A DNA stretch of 64,000 bases from Bittarella massiliensis (ex Durand et al. 2017) (GCF_001486165.1 NZ_LN908977.1:379420-443419), one strand, 5' to 3'; shown: positions 8,101-18,184, counted from the first letter of the stretch. Program-made: numbers and translations. Notes: generated by a model from the sequence alone, not told the origin.

Positions 8101-10191
8101 TTGTCGAAACTGGTTATAGTGGAATCGCCTGCCAAGGCAAAGACCATTAAAAAATATCTGGGCCGGGGCTACAGCGTCGTGGCCTCCATGGGCCATGTGC
8201 GCGACCTGCCCAAAACCAAAATGGGGGTGGACTTCGAGCACGACTTTGCCCCCCAATACATCAACATCAAGGGCAAGGGCAAGCTGATCAACGAGCTGAA
8301 GGCCGCCGCCAAAAAGAGCGACAAGGTCTACCTGGCCAGCGACCCCGACCGGGAGGGGGAGGCCATCTCCTGGCACCTGGCGCAGATTTTGGGCCTGGAT
8401 GTGAGCGAGCCCAACCGAGTCTCCTTCAACGAGATCACCAAGACCGGCATCCAAAACGGGATGAAGGCCCCCCGCACCATCGACATGGACCTCTTCAACG
8501 CCCAGCAGGCCCGGCGCATCCTCGACCGCATCGTCGGCTACAAGCTGAGCCCCTTTCTCTGGCGCAAGGTCCGCAAGGGCCTCTCCGCCGGCCGCGTCCA
8601 GTCGGTAGCGGTGCGGCTGATCGTCGACCGGGAGAAGGAGATCCGCGCCTTTGTCCCCACCGAGTACTGGAGCGTGGAGGCCCGCCACCGGGTCGAGGGC
8701 TCGCAGGCCGCCTTTTCCTCCAAGCTGGTGGGCAAGGGCGGCAAAAAGATCGAGATCCCCGACGAGGCGGCCGCCCAGGCCATCTACCAGGACATTGCCG
8801 GCAGGGAATTCGTCATCGACTCCATCAAAAAGGGCAGCCGCAAGCGCAACCCCTCGCCCCCCTTCACCACCTCCACCATGCAGCAGGAGGCCTCGCGCAA
8901 ACTGGGCTTTCAGTCCCGGCGCACCATGCAGGCCGCCCAGCAGCTCTACGAGGGCATTGAGATCGAGGGGATGGGGGCCGTCGGCCTCATCACCTACATG
9001 AGGACCGACTCTCTGCGCATCTCCAAGGACGCCCAGGACGAGGCTACCGCCTTCATTGAAAAGCAGTACGGGAAGGACTACCTCCCCGAAAAGCCCCGGG
9101 CCTACTCGGCCCGCAAGGGGGCCAACACCCAGGACGCCCACGAGGCCATCCGCCCCACCATGCCCTCCCTGACCCCCATGCAGATCAAGGACTCCCTGAG
9201 CCCCGACCAGTACCGGCTCTACAGCCTCATCTGGAAGCGGTTCATCGCCAGCCAGATGGCCTCCTCCCTGCTGGACACGGTGACGGTCAACCTGCTGGTG
9301 GAGGGGTACAACTTCCGCGCCTCCGGCTTCACCGTCCGCTTCGACGGCTTCACCAAGGTCTACATCGAAGGGAAGGACACCGCCGAGGACGACGAGAAGT
9401 CCCTCCCCCCCATCCGCAAGGACTCGAAGATCCTCACCGACAAGATCGACTTGGGCCAGCACTTCACCGAGCCGCCCCCCCGCTACACCGAGGCCACCCT
9501 CATCAAGGCGATGGAGGAAAACGGCATCGGCCGCCCCAGCACCTACGCCCCCACCATCACCACCATTTTGGGCCGGGGCTATGTGGAGCGCCAGCAGAAG
9601 ATGCTGGTCCCCACCAGTCTGGGGGAGGTGACCACCCAGCTGCTGGAAGAGCACTTTCAAAACATCGTCGACGTGAAGTTCACCGCGGGGATGGAGAGCA
9701 GCCTCGACGAGATCGAGGAGGGGAAGGCCGACTGGGTCAAGGTCCTGCACGCCTTTTACGGCGAGTTTGAGGAGACGCTGGACAGGGCGGAGAAGGCCAT
9801 GGAGGGCACCCGCCTCAAGGTGCCCGACGAGGAGACCGACATCGTCTGCGAGCTCTGCGGACGCAAGATGGTCATCAAGACCGGCCGCTATGGCAAGTTT
9901 TTGGCCTGCCCCGGCTTCCCCGAGTGCAAAAACACCAAGGCCATCACCGTGGAGACCGGCGGGCTCTGCCCCCTCTGCGGCGGCAAGATGTTGGAGAAGA
10001 AATCCAAGCGGGGGCGGAAGTTCTACGGTTGCGAGCACAACCCCAGCTGCTCCTTTATGACCTGGGACCTGCCCATCCCCGAGACCTGCCCCAAGTGCGG
10101 CGCCACCCTCTTTAAAAAGACCGGGAGGGACGCCAAGATCTACTGCGCCAAAGAGGGCTGTGGCTACGAGCGGGAGGACCGGGCAGAATGA
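8101..10191 (+). CDS. topA: DNA topoisomerase I
   Basis: A 696-aa type IA topoisomerase that relaxes negative supercoils. The N-terminal Toprim domain starts LVIVESPAKAKTI and carries DPDREGEAI near residue 81. The catalytic tyrosine is Tyr299 in TYMRTDSLRIS. The C-terminus has three four-cysteine zinc ribbons (CELCGRKM, CPLCGGKM, CPKCGATL and their partner cysteines). The start is TTG at 8101, 8 nt after CGAGGAG; an upstream in-frame GTG at 8092 lies inside that SD. It overlaps trmFO by 4 nt. Confidence 0.97.
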   Translation: MSKLVIVESPAKAKTIKKYLGRGYSVVASMGHVRDLPKTKMGVDFEHDFAPQYINIKGKGKLINELKAAAKKSDKVYLASDPDREGEAISWHLAQILGLDVSEPNRVSFNEITKTGIQNGMKAPRTIDMDLFNAQQARRILDRIVGYKLSPFLWRKVRKGLSAGRVQSVAVRLIVDREKEIRAFVPTEYWSVEARHRVEGSQAAFSSKLVGKGGKKIEIPDEAAAQAIYQDIAGREFVIDSIKKGSRKRNPSPPFTTSTMQQEASRKLGFQSRRTMQAAQQLYEGIEIEGMGAVGLITYMRTDSLRISKDAQDEATAFIEKQYGKDYLPEKPRAYSARKGANTQDAHEAIRPTMPSLTPMQIKDSLSPDQYRLYSLIWKRFIASQMASSLLDTVTVNLLVEGYNFRASGFTVRFDGFTKVYIEGKDTAEDDEKSLPPIRKDSKILTDKIDLGQHFTEPPPRYTEATLIKAMEENGIGRPSTYAPTITTILGRGYVERQQKMLVPTSLGEVTTQLLEEHFQNIVDVKFTAGMESSLDEIEEGKADWVKVLHAFYGEFEETLDRAEKAMEGTRLKVPDEETDIVCELCGRKMVIKTGRYGKFLACPGFPECKNTKAITVETGGLCPLCGGKMLEKKSKRGRKFYGCEHNPSCSFMTWDLPIPETCPKCGATLFKKTGRDAKIYCAKEGCGYEREDRAE

Positions 10192-11510
10192 TTCGGGTCA
10201 TCGGCGCCGGACTGGCCGGCTGTGAGGCGGCCCTGCAGATCGCAGACGGGGGGGAGCGGGTGCTCCTCTGCGAGATGAAGCCGCAAAAATACACCCCCGC
10301 CCACCAGTACCCCGGCTTTGCCGAGCTCATCTGCTCCAACTCCCTGAAGGCCGAGCGGGTGGAGAGCGCCGCCGGGCTGCTCAAGGCCGAGATGCGGCTG
10401 CTGGGCTCGGTGGTCTGCCGGGCCGCCGACGAGACCCGGGTCCCCGCCGGGGGCGCCCTGGCGGTGGACCGGGTGCGGTTTTCCGATTTGATCACCGAGG
10501 CGGTGCGCCGCCACCCCAACATCGAGGTCGTGGAGGGGGAGGTCACCGCCATCGACCCGGATGAGTGGACCGTGGTCGCCTCGGGCCCCCTCACCTCCGA
10601 CGCCCTGTCGGCGGCCATCGCCGATTTGATTGGGGAGGACTATCTCAGCTTTTACGACGCGGCGGCCCCCATCGTCACCGCCCAGTCCCTTGACCGGGAC
10701 CGGGTCTTTGCCGCCGCCCGCTACGGCAGGGGGGATGCCGACTACCTCAACTGCCCCATGAACAAGGAGGAGTACGACGCCTTCATCGACGCCCTGGTGT
10801 CCGCCGAGCGGGCCCCCCTGCACGACTTTGAACAGGTGGGGGTCTACGAGGGCTGTATGCCGGTGGAGGTGATGGCCGCCCGCGGCCACGACACCCTGCG
10901 CTTTGGGCCGCTGCGGCCGGTGGGGCTGCGGGACCCGGCCACCGGCCACCGCCCCTGGGCGGTGGTGCAGCTGCGAAAAGAGGACGTGCAGGGCAGCCTC
11001 TACAACCTGGTGGGCTTTCAGACCAACCTCAAGTTCCCCGAGCAAAAGCGGGTGTTCTCGCTGATCCCCGGGCTGGAAAAGGCCGAATTCATGCGCTACG
11101 GGGTGATGCACCGCAACACCTTCCTCAACTCCCCCAAACTGCTGTGCCCCACCCTCTGCCTGCGGCGCCACCCCAAGGTCTTTTTTGCCGGGCAGATCAC
11201 CGGCACCGAGGGCTATATCGAGAGCGCGGCCGGCGGCATCCTGGCGGGGAAAAACGCCCTTCGCGCCGCCCGGGGCCAGCCTCTGCTGGAACTGCCCCGC
11301 GACACCATGCTGGGGGCGCTGACCCACTATGTCAGCGACGGGGGGAACGCAGACTTTCAGCCCATGGGGGCCAACATGGGGGTGCTGCCCCCGCTGGAAA
11401 ATCGCGTCCGCGGCAAGCAGGAGCGCTACGGCGCCCTGGCGGCCCGCGCCCTTTGCAGCCTGCGCGGCTATCTGCGGGCGGCGGGCGAGGCCGAGGCCAC
11501 ACAGAGCTAG
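10188..11510 (+). CDS. trmFO: Methylenetetrahydrofolate-tRNA-(uracil-5-)-methyltransferase
   Basis: A 440-aa FAD/folate enzyme making 5-methyluridine at position 54 of tRNA. The FAD-binding GAGLAGCEAA motif is at residues 6-15; CEMKPQKYTPAH, FAELICSNSL and DYLNCPMNKEEYDAF are characteristic TrmFO stretches, and the C-terminal GTEGYIESAAGG is present. The ATG overlaps the topA stop (ATGA). Confidence 0.97.
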   Translation: MIRVIGAGLAGCEAALQIADGGERVLLCEMKPQKYTPAHQYPGFAELICSNSLKAERVESAAGLLKAEMRLLGSVVCRAADETRVPAGGALAVDRVRFSDLITEAVRRHPNIEVVEGEVTAIDPDEWTVVASGPLTSDALSAAIADLIGEDYLSFYDAAAPIVTAQSLDRDRVFAAARYGRGDADYLNCPMNKEEYDAFIDALVSAERAPLHDFEQVGVYEGCMPVEVMAARGHDTLRFGPLRPVGLRDPATGHRPWAVVQLRKEDVQGSLYNLVGFQTNLKFPEQKRVFSLIPGLEKAEFMRYGVMHRNTFLNSPKLLCPTLCLRRHPKVFFAGQITGTEGYIESAAGGILAGKNALRAARGQPLLELPRDTMLGALTHYVSDGGNADFQPMGANMGVLPPLENRVRGKQERYGALAARALCSLRGYLRAAGEAEATQS

Positions 11511-11528
11511 AGACGGGAGGAATGGACC

Positions 11529-12548
11529 ATGCGAATCATCTTTGACGCCATGGGCGGCGACAACGCCCCCGACGAGCCCCTCAAGGGGGCCCGGCTGGCC
11601 CGGGACGAATACGGGGTGGAGATCACCCTGGTGGGGGACGAGCCCCTGCTCACCGAGCGGGCGGCCGCCCTGTCGGTCGACCTGTCGGGGTTGGACATCC
11701 GCCACGCCCCCACCCAGATCTCCATGGAGGACGAGCCCACCGCCGTCTTGAAGGAGAAGGGCGACTGCTCCATGGCCGAGGGGCTGCGGATGCTCAAATC
11801 CGGCGAGGGGGACGCCTTTGTCTCCGCCGGGAACACCGGCGCCCTGGTGGTGGGGGCGACCATGATCGTCGGGCGGCTCAAGGGGATCAAGCGGGCGGCC
11901 CTCACCACCGTCATCCCCTCGGCCACCGGCGCCTACCTGCTGGCCGACGTGGGGGCCAACGCCGAGTGCCGCCCCGAGATGCTGGTGCAGTTCGGGGTGA
12001 TGGGATCGGCCTACATGGAGAAGATCATGGGGATCGCCGCCCCCAAGGTGGGGATCGCCAACATCGGCACTGAACCCCACAAGGGCACCCCCTTGCAGCA
12101 GGAGACCTACCGGCTGATGCAGGGCGCGCCCCTGCACTTCATCGGCAACGCCGAGGCGCGGGACATCCCCTTCGGGGTGGCCGACGTGGTGGTCTGCGAC
12201 GGTTTTACCGGCAACATCATCCTCAAACTCACCGAGGGGCTGGCCAAGATGATGGCGGGCGAGGTGAAAAAGGTGATGTTCAAAAGCCCCCTCACCAAGC
12301 TGGGCGCCCTGACCATGGCCGGGGGGATGAAGGGTTTTAAGGACAAGATGGACTACTCGAAGTACGGCGGGGCCCCCCTGTTGGGGCTAAAAGCGCCGGT
12401 GATCAAGGCCCACGGCAGTTCGGGGGCCGAGGCGTTTCAAAACGCCATCCGCCAGGCCAAGACCATGGTGGAAAACGGGGTGATCTCCACCATCGAGACC
12501 GCCCTGGGCGAGATGCGGCAGAAGGCCGCCGAAGGGGGCGAGCAGTAA
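11529..12548 (+). CDS. plsX: Phosphate acyltransferase PlsX
   Basis: A 339-aa enzyme that makes acyl-phosphate from acyl-ACP, the first step of the PlsX/PlsY route to phosphatidic acid. It starts MRIIFDAMGGDNAPDEPLKG, with family stretches DAFVSAGNTGALV, DVGANAECRPEML and VVCDGFTGNIILK. GGGAGGA precedes the ATG. It is followed at once by rnc (TAATG, 1-nt overlap). The fab genes and acpP that often sit between plsX and rnc in Firmicutes are absent here. Confidence 0.96.
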   Translation: MRIIFDAMGGDNAPDEPLKGARLARDEYGVEITLVGDEPLLTERAAALSVDLSGLDIRHAPTQISMEDEPTAVLKEKGDCSMAEGLRMLKSGEGDAFVSAGNTGALVVGATMIVGRLKGIKRAALTTVIPSATGAYLLADVGANAECRPEMLVQFGVMGSAYMEKIMGIAAPKVGIANIGTEPHKGTPLQQETYRLMQGAPLHFIGNAEARDIPFGVADVVVCDGFTGNIILKLTEGLAKMMAGEVKKVMFKSPLTKLGALTMAGGMKGFKDKMDYSKYGGAPLLGLKAPVIKAHGSSGAEAFQNAIRQAKTMVENGVISTIETALGEMRQKAAEGGEQ

Positions 12549-13225
12549 TGGAAAAACTGGAGCGGACCCTGCACTACAGCTTTCTCGACAAGCAGCTCAT
12601 CGAGACGGCCCTCACCCACTCCTCCTTTGCCAACGAGCGGGGGCCCGGCGTGCAGTACAACGAGCGGCTGGAGTTTTTGGGGGACGCGGTCCTCTCCATC
12701 GTGGTGAGCGACTACATCTTCAAAAACCTCACCGACATGCCCGAGGGGGAGCTGACCCGGGTGCGGGCCACCCTGGTCTGCGAGAAGTCCCTCTGCGACC
12801 TGGCGCGGGCCATCCACCTGGGGGACTACCTGCGTCTGGGCCGGGGGGAGGACCTCTCCGGCGGCCGGGACCGGCCCTCCATCCTGGCCGACGCCTTTGA
12901 GGCGGTGATCGCCGCCATCTACCTGGACGGGGGGATGGAAGCGGCCTCCGCCTTCATCCTGCGCAACATGTCCTCCCTCCTCTCCAACCGCACCTACACC
13001 CCCTTTGTGGACTACAAGACCCGCCTGCAGGAGATCGTCCAGCAAAATCCCGAGGACCAGCTGGAATACCGCCTGGCGGGGGAGGAGGGGCCCGACCACG
13101 CCAAGATTTTCACCGTGCAGGTGATTTTGGACAACAACGTCTTCTCCACCGGCCGGGGCCGCAGCAAAAAGGCGGCCGAGCAGGATGCCGCCAAAGAGGC
13201 CTTGCGGCTGATGGGGGAAGAGTGA
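12548..13225 (+). CDS. rnc: Ribonuclease III
   Basis: A 225-aa double-strand-specific RNase for rRNA and RNA processing. The signature NERLEFLGDAVLSIV carries the catalytic acidic residues; a second acidic site is in ADAFEAVIAAIYLD. The C-terminal dsRNA-binding domain runs from about residue 157 (DYKTRLQEIVQQ to GRSKKAAEQDAAKEAL). Its start overlaps plsX and its end overlaps the radical SAM gene (GTGA). Confidence 0.97.
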   Translation: MEKLERTLHYSFLDKQLIETALTHSSFANERGPGVQYNERLEFLGDAVLSIVVSDYIFKNLTDMPEGELTRVRATLVCEKSLCDLARAIHLGDYLRLGRGEDLSGGRDRPSILADAFEAVIAAIYLDGGMEAASAFILRNMSSLLSNRTYTPFVDYKTRLQEIVQQNPEDQLEYRLAGEEGPDHAKIFTVQVILDNNVFSTGRGRSKKAAEQDAAKEALRLMGEE

Positions 13226-14214
13226 AACACGGCAACATCGGCATCTTCATCCCCCACCTGGGCTGTCCCCAGAGGTGCAGTTTCTGCAACCAAAACCGCA
13301 TCTCCGGGGCCGCCCGGGCTCCCTCCCCGGAGGAGGTGGCCCGGCTGCTCGAAGGGGCGGTGCGCGCCCCCGGCTTTGACGGGGCGCACTGCGAGATCGC
13401 CTTTTTCGGGGGCAGTTTCACCGCCGTCGACCCGGCCTACCGGGAGGCGCTGCTGGACGTGGCCGAGCCCTTTGTCCGCCGGGGCCAGGCTGCGGGCATC
13501 CGCCTCTCCACCCGGCCCGATTGCCTGGACGGGCCGATGGCCCGCCACCTGGCCGCCCGCGGGGTCACTGCGGTGGAGCTGGGGGCCCAGTGCATGGACG
13601 ACGGGGTGCTGGCGAAAAACCGGCGGGGCCACACGGCGGAGGATGTCCGCGCCGCCTGCCGGGCCGTCCGCGCCGCCGGGCTGGAACTGGGGCTGCAGAT
13701 GATGACCGGCCTCCCTGGCGCCGACCGGGAGACCGACCGGCGCACTGCCGAGGCGTTTGTCGCCCTGGTCCCCGACACGGTGCGCATCTACCCCACCCTG
13801 GTGATGCGGGACACCGAACTCTGCGCGCTCTATGAAAAAGGCGCATACGCGCCCCTTTCGCTGGAAGAGGCGGTGGAACAGACCGCCGCGCTTCTGCGGC
13901 TTTTTGACAGCGCGCGCATCCGGGTCATCCGGGTGGGGCTGCACCCGGACGAGAGCCTGGCCAAGGGCTGGGTGGCGGGCCCCTTTCACCCGGCCTTTCG
14001 GGAACTCTGCGAGAGCAGGCGGTACGCCGCCCTGCTGGGCGAAGCGCTGGCCGGTCTCCCCGCCGGGGAGTACCGGCTGGGGGTGGCCCCGGGCCACGCC
14101 TCCAAGGCGGTGGGGCACCGGGGGGGAAACCGCCGGGCCCTGGCCGAGCGGGGGCAGCGCATCAAGGTATACGAAGACGGGGCGGTGGCGCCCTACACCA
14201 TCCGGAGGATGTGA
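13222..14214 (+). CDS. Radical SAM protein, Elp3-like (rnc-smc neighbour)
   Basis: A 330-aa protein with an N-terminal radical SAM cluster CPQRCSFC (CX3CX2C), then FFGGSFTAV and LSTRPDCLD, resembling the Elp3/YhcC-type radical SAM core. No acetyltransferase domain follows, so it is shorter than true Elp3. It starts with GTG overlapping the rnc stop and lies directly before smc, a context common in Clostridia. The substrate is unknown. Confidence 0.82.
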   Translation: MKHGNIGIFIPHLGCPQRCSFCNQNRISGAARAPSPEEVARLLEGAVRAPGFDGAHCEIAFFGGSFTAVDPAYREALLDVAEPFVRRGQAAGIRLSTRPDCLDGPMARHLAARGVTAVELGAQCMDDGVLAKNRRGHTAEDVRAACRAVRAAGLELGLQMMTGLPGADRETDRRTAEAFVALVPDTVRIYPTLVMRDTELCALYEKGAYAPLSLEEAVEQTAALLRLFDSARIRVIRVGLHPDESLAKGWVAGPFHPAFRELCESRRYAALLGEALAGLPAGEYRLGVAPGHASKAVGHRGGNRRALAERGQRIKVYEDGAVAPYTIRRM

Positions 14215-14218
14215 GAGT

Positions 14219-17200
14219 TTGTTTTTAAAGGCACTGGAAATTTACGGGTTCAAGTCCTTCCCGGACAAGACCCGGCTGGAATTTGACCACGGCTTCACCG
14301 CCGTGGTGGGGCCCAACGGCAGCGGCAAGAGCAACCTGTCCGACGCCATGCGCTGGGTGCTGGGCGAGCAGTCCAGCAAATCCCTGCGGGGGGCCAAGAT
14401 GCAGGACGTCATCTTCGGCGGCACCCAGGCCCGCTCCCCCATGGGGTTTGCCCAGGTGGCCCTGGTCATCGACAACGCCGACGGGAAGCTGGCGGGCATG
14501 CAGGCCGAGGAGGTCACGGTGCTGCGCAAGCTCTACCGCTCGGGCGAGAGCGAGTACCGCATCAACGGCCAGGCCGTCCGCCTCAAGGATGTGCACGAGC
14601 TGTTCATGGACACCGGCCTGGGCAAGGACGGCTACTCCATCATCTCCCAGGGCAAAATTTCCGAAATCGTCAGCGCCAAGAGCGAACAGCGGCGGGAGAT
14701 CTTTGAAGAGGCCGCCGGCATCGCCAAATACCGCTACAAGAAAAACGAGGCCGAGCGCAAGTTGGAGCGGGCCGAGGAAAACCTGCTGCGGCTGCGGGAC
14801 ATCCTGCAGGAGGTGGAGAGCCGCCTGGAGCCCCTGCGGGTGCAGAGCGAAAAGGCCAGCCAGTTTCTGCAGCTGGCCGGGGAGCGGCGGCAGCTGGAGG
14901 TCTCCCTCTGGGTCTACACCCTGGCCAAATCGCGGCAGCTGCTGCGCCAGCAGGAGGACAAGCTCCTCCTGGCCCAGCGGGACTTTGAGACCATGCAGCA
15001 GAAGATCGACGGCATGGACCAGAAAAATGAGGAGCTCTACCGGCAGATGAACCGCTGCGCCTCGGAAATCGAGGAGGTCAACGCCGACATCGCCGAGCTG
15101 GGCGCCCAGATCAACCAGAACGAGGCCAGCGTGCTGGTGCTGCAAAACGAGCAGAAGCACGCCGGCGAAGAGGTGGAGCGCCACCGGCGGGAGATGGAGG
15201 ACCTGGCCCGCCGGGGGGAGGACATCGACCAGAAGATCGCCGACAAGCAGGCCCTCATCGAGAAGAGCCGCGCCCTGGCCGCCCAGCGGGAGCGGGAGAT
15301 CGCCGAGCGGGAGGAGACCCTCTCCGGGCTGGTGGTGCAAAACTCCTCCACCCAGGAGCGGGTGGAGGAGCTGACGTCCGCCCTCTCGGGCTACTCGGTG
15401 GAGCTCAGCGAAATCAAGGTGCGGCTGCACGCCGGGGCCGACAATCGGGCCCGCTCCCAGGCCGTTTTACAGGACCTGGGGGAGAAGAGGAATCTCTTGA
15501 CCGGCGAGGTGCAGAAGGCCGAGGCCGAAAGGAAAGAGGTCGCCCAGCAGCTCGAACAGGTGGTGGAACAGCTGACCTCCGCCCAGAACACCAAGGACGG
15601 CTACGCCCTCAAGTGGGAGAGCCGCCAGCAGCAGCACCGCCGGGCGAAAGAGGAGCTGGACCGCCTGCGGGCCGCCTGCACCGACGCCCAGAACAAGATG
15701 AAGGTCCTGCAGGACCTGAAGGACAACATGGAGGGCTTTGCCTACAGCGTCAAGAAGGTGACCCTCTCGGCCAAGGAGGGGAAGCTGCGGGGCATTTTGG
15801 GCCCGGTGGCCACCCTGCTCAAGGTCGAGCGCGCCTATGCCACCGCCATTGAGGTGGCCCTGGGGGCCGCCGCCCAGAACATCGTCTGCCAGGACGAGGG
15901 GGCGGCCAAGGCGGCCATCCAGTTTTTGAAACAGCAGCGGGGGGGCAGGGCCACCTTCCTCCCCCTGACGGTCATCCGCGGCCGCTCGCTCAGCGAGCGG
16001 GGACTGGACGACTGGGACGGCTACGTGGGGGTCGCCAGCGAGCTGGTGGACTGCGACGAGCGGCTGCGCCCCATCGCCGAAAATCTGTTGGGCCGCACAG
16101 CCGTGGTGGAGGATCTGGACACCGCCGTGGCCCTGGCCAAGGCCTTTGGCTACCGCTTCAAGGTGGTCACCCTCGACGGCCAGGTGGTCAACGCCGGGGG
16201 CAGTCTCACCGGCGGCTCCCTCTCCAAGACCACCGGCGTCTTCTCCCGCGAGAGCGAACTCACCGCCCTGCGGGAGGGGGCGGCCAAACAGCAGGCCCGC
16301 CTGGCCGAACTGACCGGGGAGGAGCGGGAGCTGCGGGAGGAGCTGGCCCGGCTGCAGGCGGTGATGGAGGGCGCCCAGAGCGAGCTCATCACCGCCGGGC
16401 AGGACAAGATCCGCTGCGAGGGCGAGCTGGCCCGCATCGGCCAGTACCTCGAGCAGGCGGGCAGCCAGTTGGAGGGGCTGGAGCGGGACGCCCTCGCCCA
16501 GCGCACCTACCTGGAGAAGTTGGAGGGGGAGATGGACGCCCTGCTCACCGAGCAGGAGCAGACCACCGCCCTCTACCAGAAACTCGACGGCGAGCTGGCC
16601 GCCCTTTCCACCTCCGCCAAGGCCTTTACCGACGCCCGGCAGGCCATCCTCGACGAGATCGCCGAGCAGAAGATGGAGATCGCCGGACTGCAGAAGGACA
16701 CCCTGGTCTGGGGGGAGGAGATCATCTCCCTGCAGCAGACCAAGCTGGGCAGCAGCAAGCAGAGAGAGGAGATCCTCGCCCAGATCGAGGCGGCCAAGGC
16801 CCGCAGCGAGAAGATCGACCGGGACATCGCCGAGCTGGCCGAGCAAAACAGCGACCTCATGGGGCGGATCGCCGAGCGCCGCGCCGCCATCCACCAGATC
16901 TCCCAGCGCCGCCAGTCCCTGGAACAGGAGGCGGTGCAAAACCGCCAGGAACAAAAGTCCATCCAGTCCGACAAGGACGGGGTGGCCAGGGAGCTGGCCC
17001 GGCTGGAGGAGCGCAAGCAGACCATGCAGCAGGACTACGACAAGATCGTGGCCGACCTCTACGACCAGTATGAGCTGACCCGCAGCCAGGCCGAGCAGGA
17101 GGCCCGCCCCCTGGAGGACGAGGGGGAGGCCAAGCGCCGCCTGGCCTCCCTCAAGGGGAAGATGCGGGCCCTGGGCTCGGTCAACCTGGACGCCATCGAG

Positions 17201-17788
17201 GAGTACCGGGCCGAGAAGGAGCGGTTTTCCTTCATGAGCGCCCAGATCGCGGATGTGGAGGAGAGCAAGAACAGCCTGCACAAGCTGATCGCCGCCCTCA
17301 CCAAGGAGATGATCGCCCGTTTTGAGGAGAACTTCTCCCAGATCAACCGCCACTTCAGCCGCATCTTCGTCGACCTCTTCGGCGGGGGGAAGGCGGCCCT
17401 CAGCCTCACCGACCCGGAAAACGTCCTCGAGTCGGGCATCGACATCCAGGTGGCCCCGCCGGGGAAGATCATCAACAACCTCCAATCCCTCTCCGGCGGC
17501 GAGCAGGCCTTTGTGGCCATCGCCATCTACTTCGCCATCCTCACCGTCCACCCGTCGCCCTTCTGCATCCTCGACGAGATCGAGGCCGCCCTGGACGACG
17601 TGAACGTCAACAAGTACGCCGCCTATCTGCGCACCATGTCGGGGGAGACCCAGTTCATCTGCATCACCCACCGCCGCGGCACCATGGAGGAGGCGGACGT
17701 CCTCTACGGCGTCACCATGCAGGAGGAGGGGGTCTCCAAGCTGCTGAAGCTGGACGTATCCGAGGTGGGGTCCGAATTTGTGAACTAG
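14219..17788 (+). CDS. smc: Chromosome segregation ATPase SMC
   Basis: A 1189-aa SMC that forms the condensin ring with ScpA/ScpB. Walker A (GPNGSGKS) is at residues 31-38, long coiled coils flank a hinge around 510-680 (GILGPVATLLKV, GGRATFLPL), and the C-terminal head has LSGGEQAFVAIA and CILDEIEAALDD. The start is TTG at 14219 (LFLKALEIYGFKSF, aligning with MFLKRL- in Bacillus), 10 nt after GGAGG; the frame remains open upstream but overlaps the previous gene. Confidence 0.97.
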   Translation: MFLKALEIYGFKSFPDKTRLEFDHGFTAVVGPNGSGKSNLSDAMRWVLGEQSSKSLRGAKMQDVIFGGTQARSPMGFAQVALVIDNADGKLAGMQAEEVTVLRKLYRSGESEYRINGQAVRLKDVHELFMDTGLGKDGYSIISQGKISEIVSAKSEQRREIFEEAAGIAKYRYKKNEAERKLERAEENLLRLRDILQEVESRLEPLRVQSEKASQFLQLAGERRQLEVSLWVYTLAKSRQLLRQQEDKLLLAQRDFETMQQKIDGMDQKNEELYRQMNRCASEIEEVNADIAELGAQINQNEASVLVLQNEQKHAGEEVERHRREMEDLARRGEDIDQKIADKQALIEKSRALAAQREREIAEREETLSGLVVQNSSTQERVEELTSALSGYSVELSEIKVRLHAGADNRARSQAVLQDLGEKRNLLTGEVQKAEAERKEVAQQLEQVVEQLTSAQNTKDGYALKWESRQQQHRRAKEELDRLRAACTDAQNKMKVLQDLKDNMEGFAYSVKKVTLSAKEGKLRGILGPVATLLKVERAYATAIEVALGAAAQNIVCQDEGAAKAAIQFLKQQRGGRATFLPLTVIRGRSLSERGLDDWDGYVGVASELVDCDERLRPIAENLLGRTAVVEDLDTAVALAKAFGYRFKVVTLDGQVVNAGGSLTGGSLSKTTGVFSRESELTALREGAAKQQARLAELTGEERELREELARLQAVMEGAQSELITAGQDKIRCEGELARIGQYLEQAGSQLEGLERDALAQRTYLEKLEGEMDALLTEQEQTTALYQKLDGELAALSTSAKAFTDARQAILDEIAEQKMEIAGLQKDTLVWGEEIISLQQTKLGSSKQREEILAQIEAAKARSEKIDRDIAELAEQNSDLMGRIAERRAAIHQISQRRQSLEQEAVQNRQEQKSIQSDKDGVARELARLEERKQTMQQDYDKIVADLYDQYELTRSQAEQEARPLEDEGEAKRRLASLKGKMRALGSVNLDAIEEYRAEKERFSFMSAQIADVEESKNSLHKLIAALTKEMIARFEENFSQINRHFSRIFVDLFGGGKAALSLTDPENVLESGIDIQVAPPGKIINNLQSLSGGEQAFVAIAIYFAILTVHPSPFCILDEIEAALDDVNVNKYAAYLRTMSGETQFICITHRRGTMEEADVLYGVTMQEEGVSKLLKLDVSEVGSEFVN

Positions 17789-17836
17789 CCGGCGGCTTTT
17801 TCCCCGGGAAATACATACCATAAAAGGGGTGGGCAG

Positions 17837-18157
17837 ATGAACTTTTACCAGACCGTCTACGCCCTGGCCCGACAGATCCCCCGGGGCCGGGTGGCCACTT
17901 ACGGCCAGCTGGCCTTTCTCGCCGGCAGCCCCCGGGCCTCGCGGGTGGTGGGCGGCGCTATGCGCCGCTGCCCCGCGGGCGCCGGCGTCCCCTGCCACCG
18001 GGTGGTGGGGAGAGACGGCCGCCTGGCGCCGGAGGGGACCTTTGGCCCCCTGGACGAACAGCGTCTCCTGCTGGAGGCGGAGGGGGTCGAAATCACCCCC
18101 GACCGGCGGGTGGACCTGCAGAGATACCGCTGGGATGGTACCCTGAAGACCGAATGA
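17837..18157 (+). CDS. MGMT-family single-domain DNA alkyltransferase-like protein
   Basis: A 106-aa protein made only of the DNA-binding/active-site domain of O6-alkylguanine alkyltransferases: VYALARQIPRGRVATYGQLA, then RVVGGAMRRCP, then PCHRVVGRDG. The active-site cysteine of PCHR is kept, unlike ATL proteins, which lack it. It may repair alkylated bases directly or flag them for excision repair. Its position between smc and ftsY is not obviously functional. Confidence 0.83.
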   Translation: MNFYQTVYALARQIPRGRVATYGQLAFLAGSPRASRVVGGAMRRCPAGAGVPCHRVVGRDGRLAPEGTFGPLDEQRLLLEAEGVEITPDRRVDLQRYRWDGTLKTE

Positions 18158-18184
18158 GTGCAACCGCTTGAGAGGAGGCGCAGC

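Noticed and set aside
7582..10038. 818-codon open frame on the minus strand opposite dprA/topA
   Set aside because: Low-complexity Gly/Leu/Val/Asp-rich antisense shadow of GC-rich coding DNA; it has no domain and overlaps topA with clear motifs. The same applies to the long minus frames at 10164-12137, 15467-19114, 22702-25287 and 27596-29830.
13832..14218. N-terminal extension of SMC by about 130 codons
   Set aside because: It overlaps the radical SAM gene in another frame and is not SMC-like; TTG 14219 has an SD and aligns with known SMC starts.
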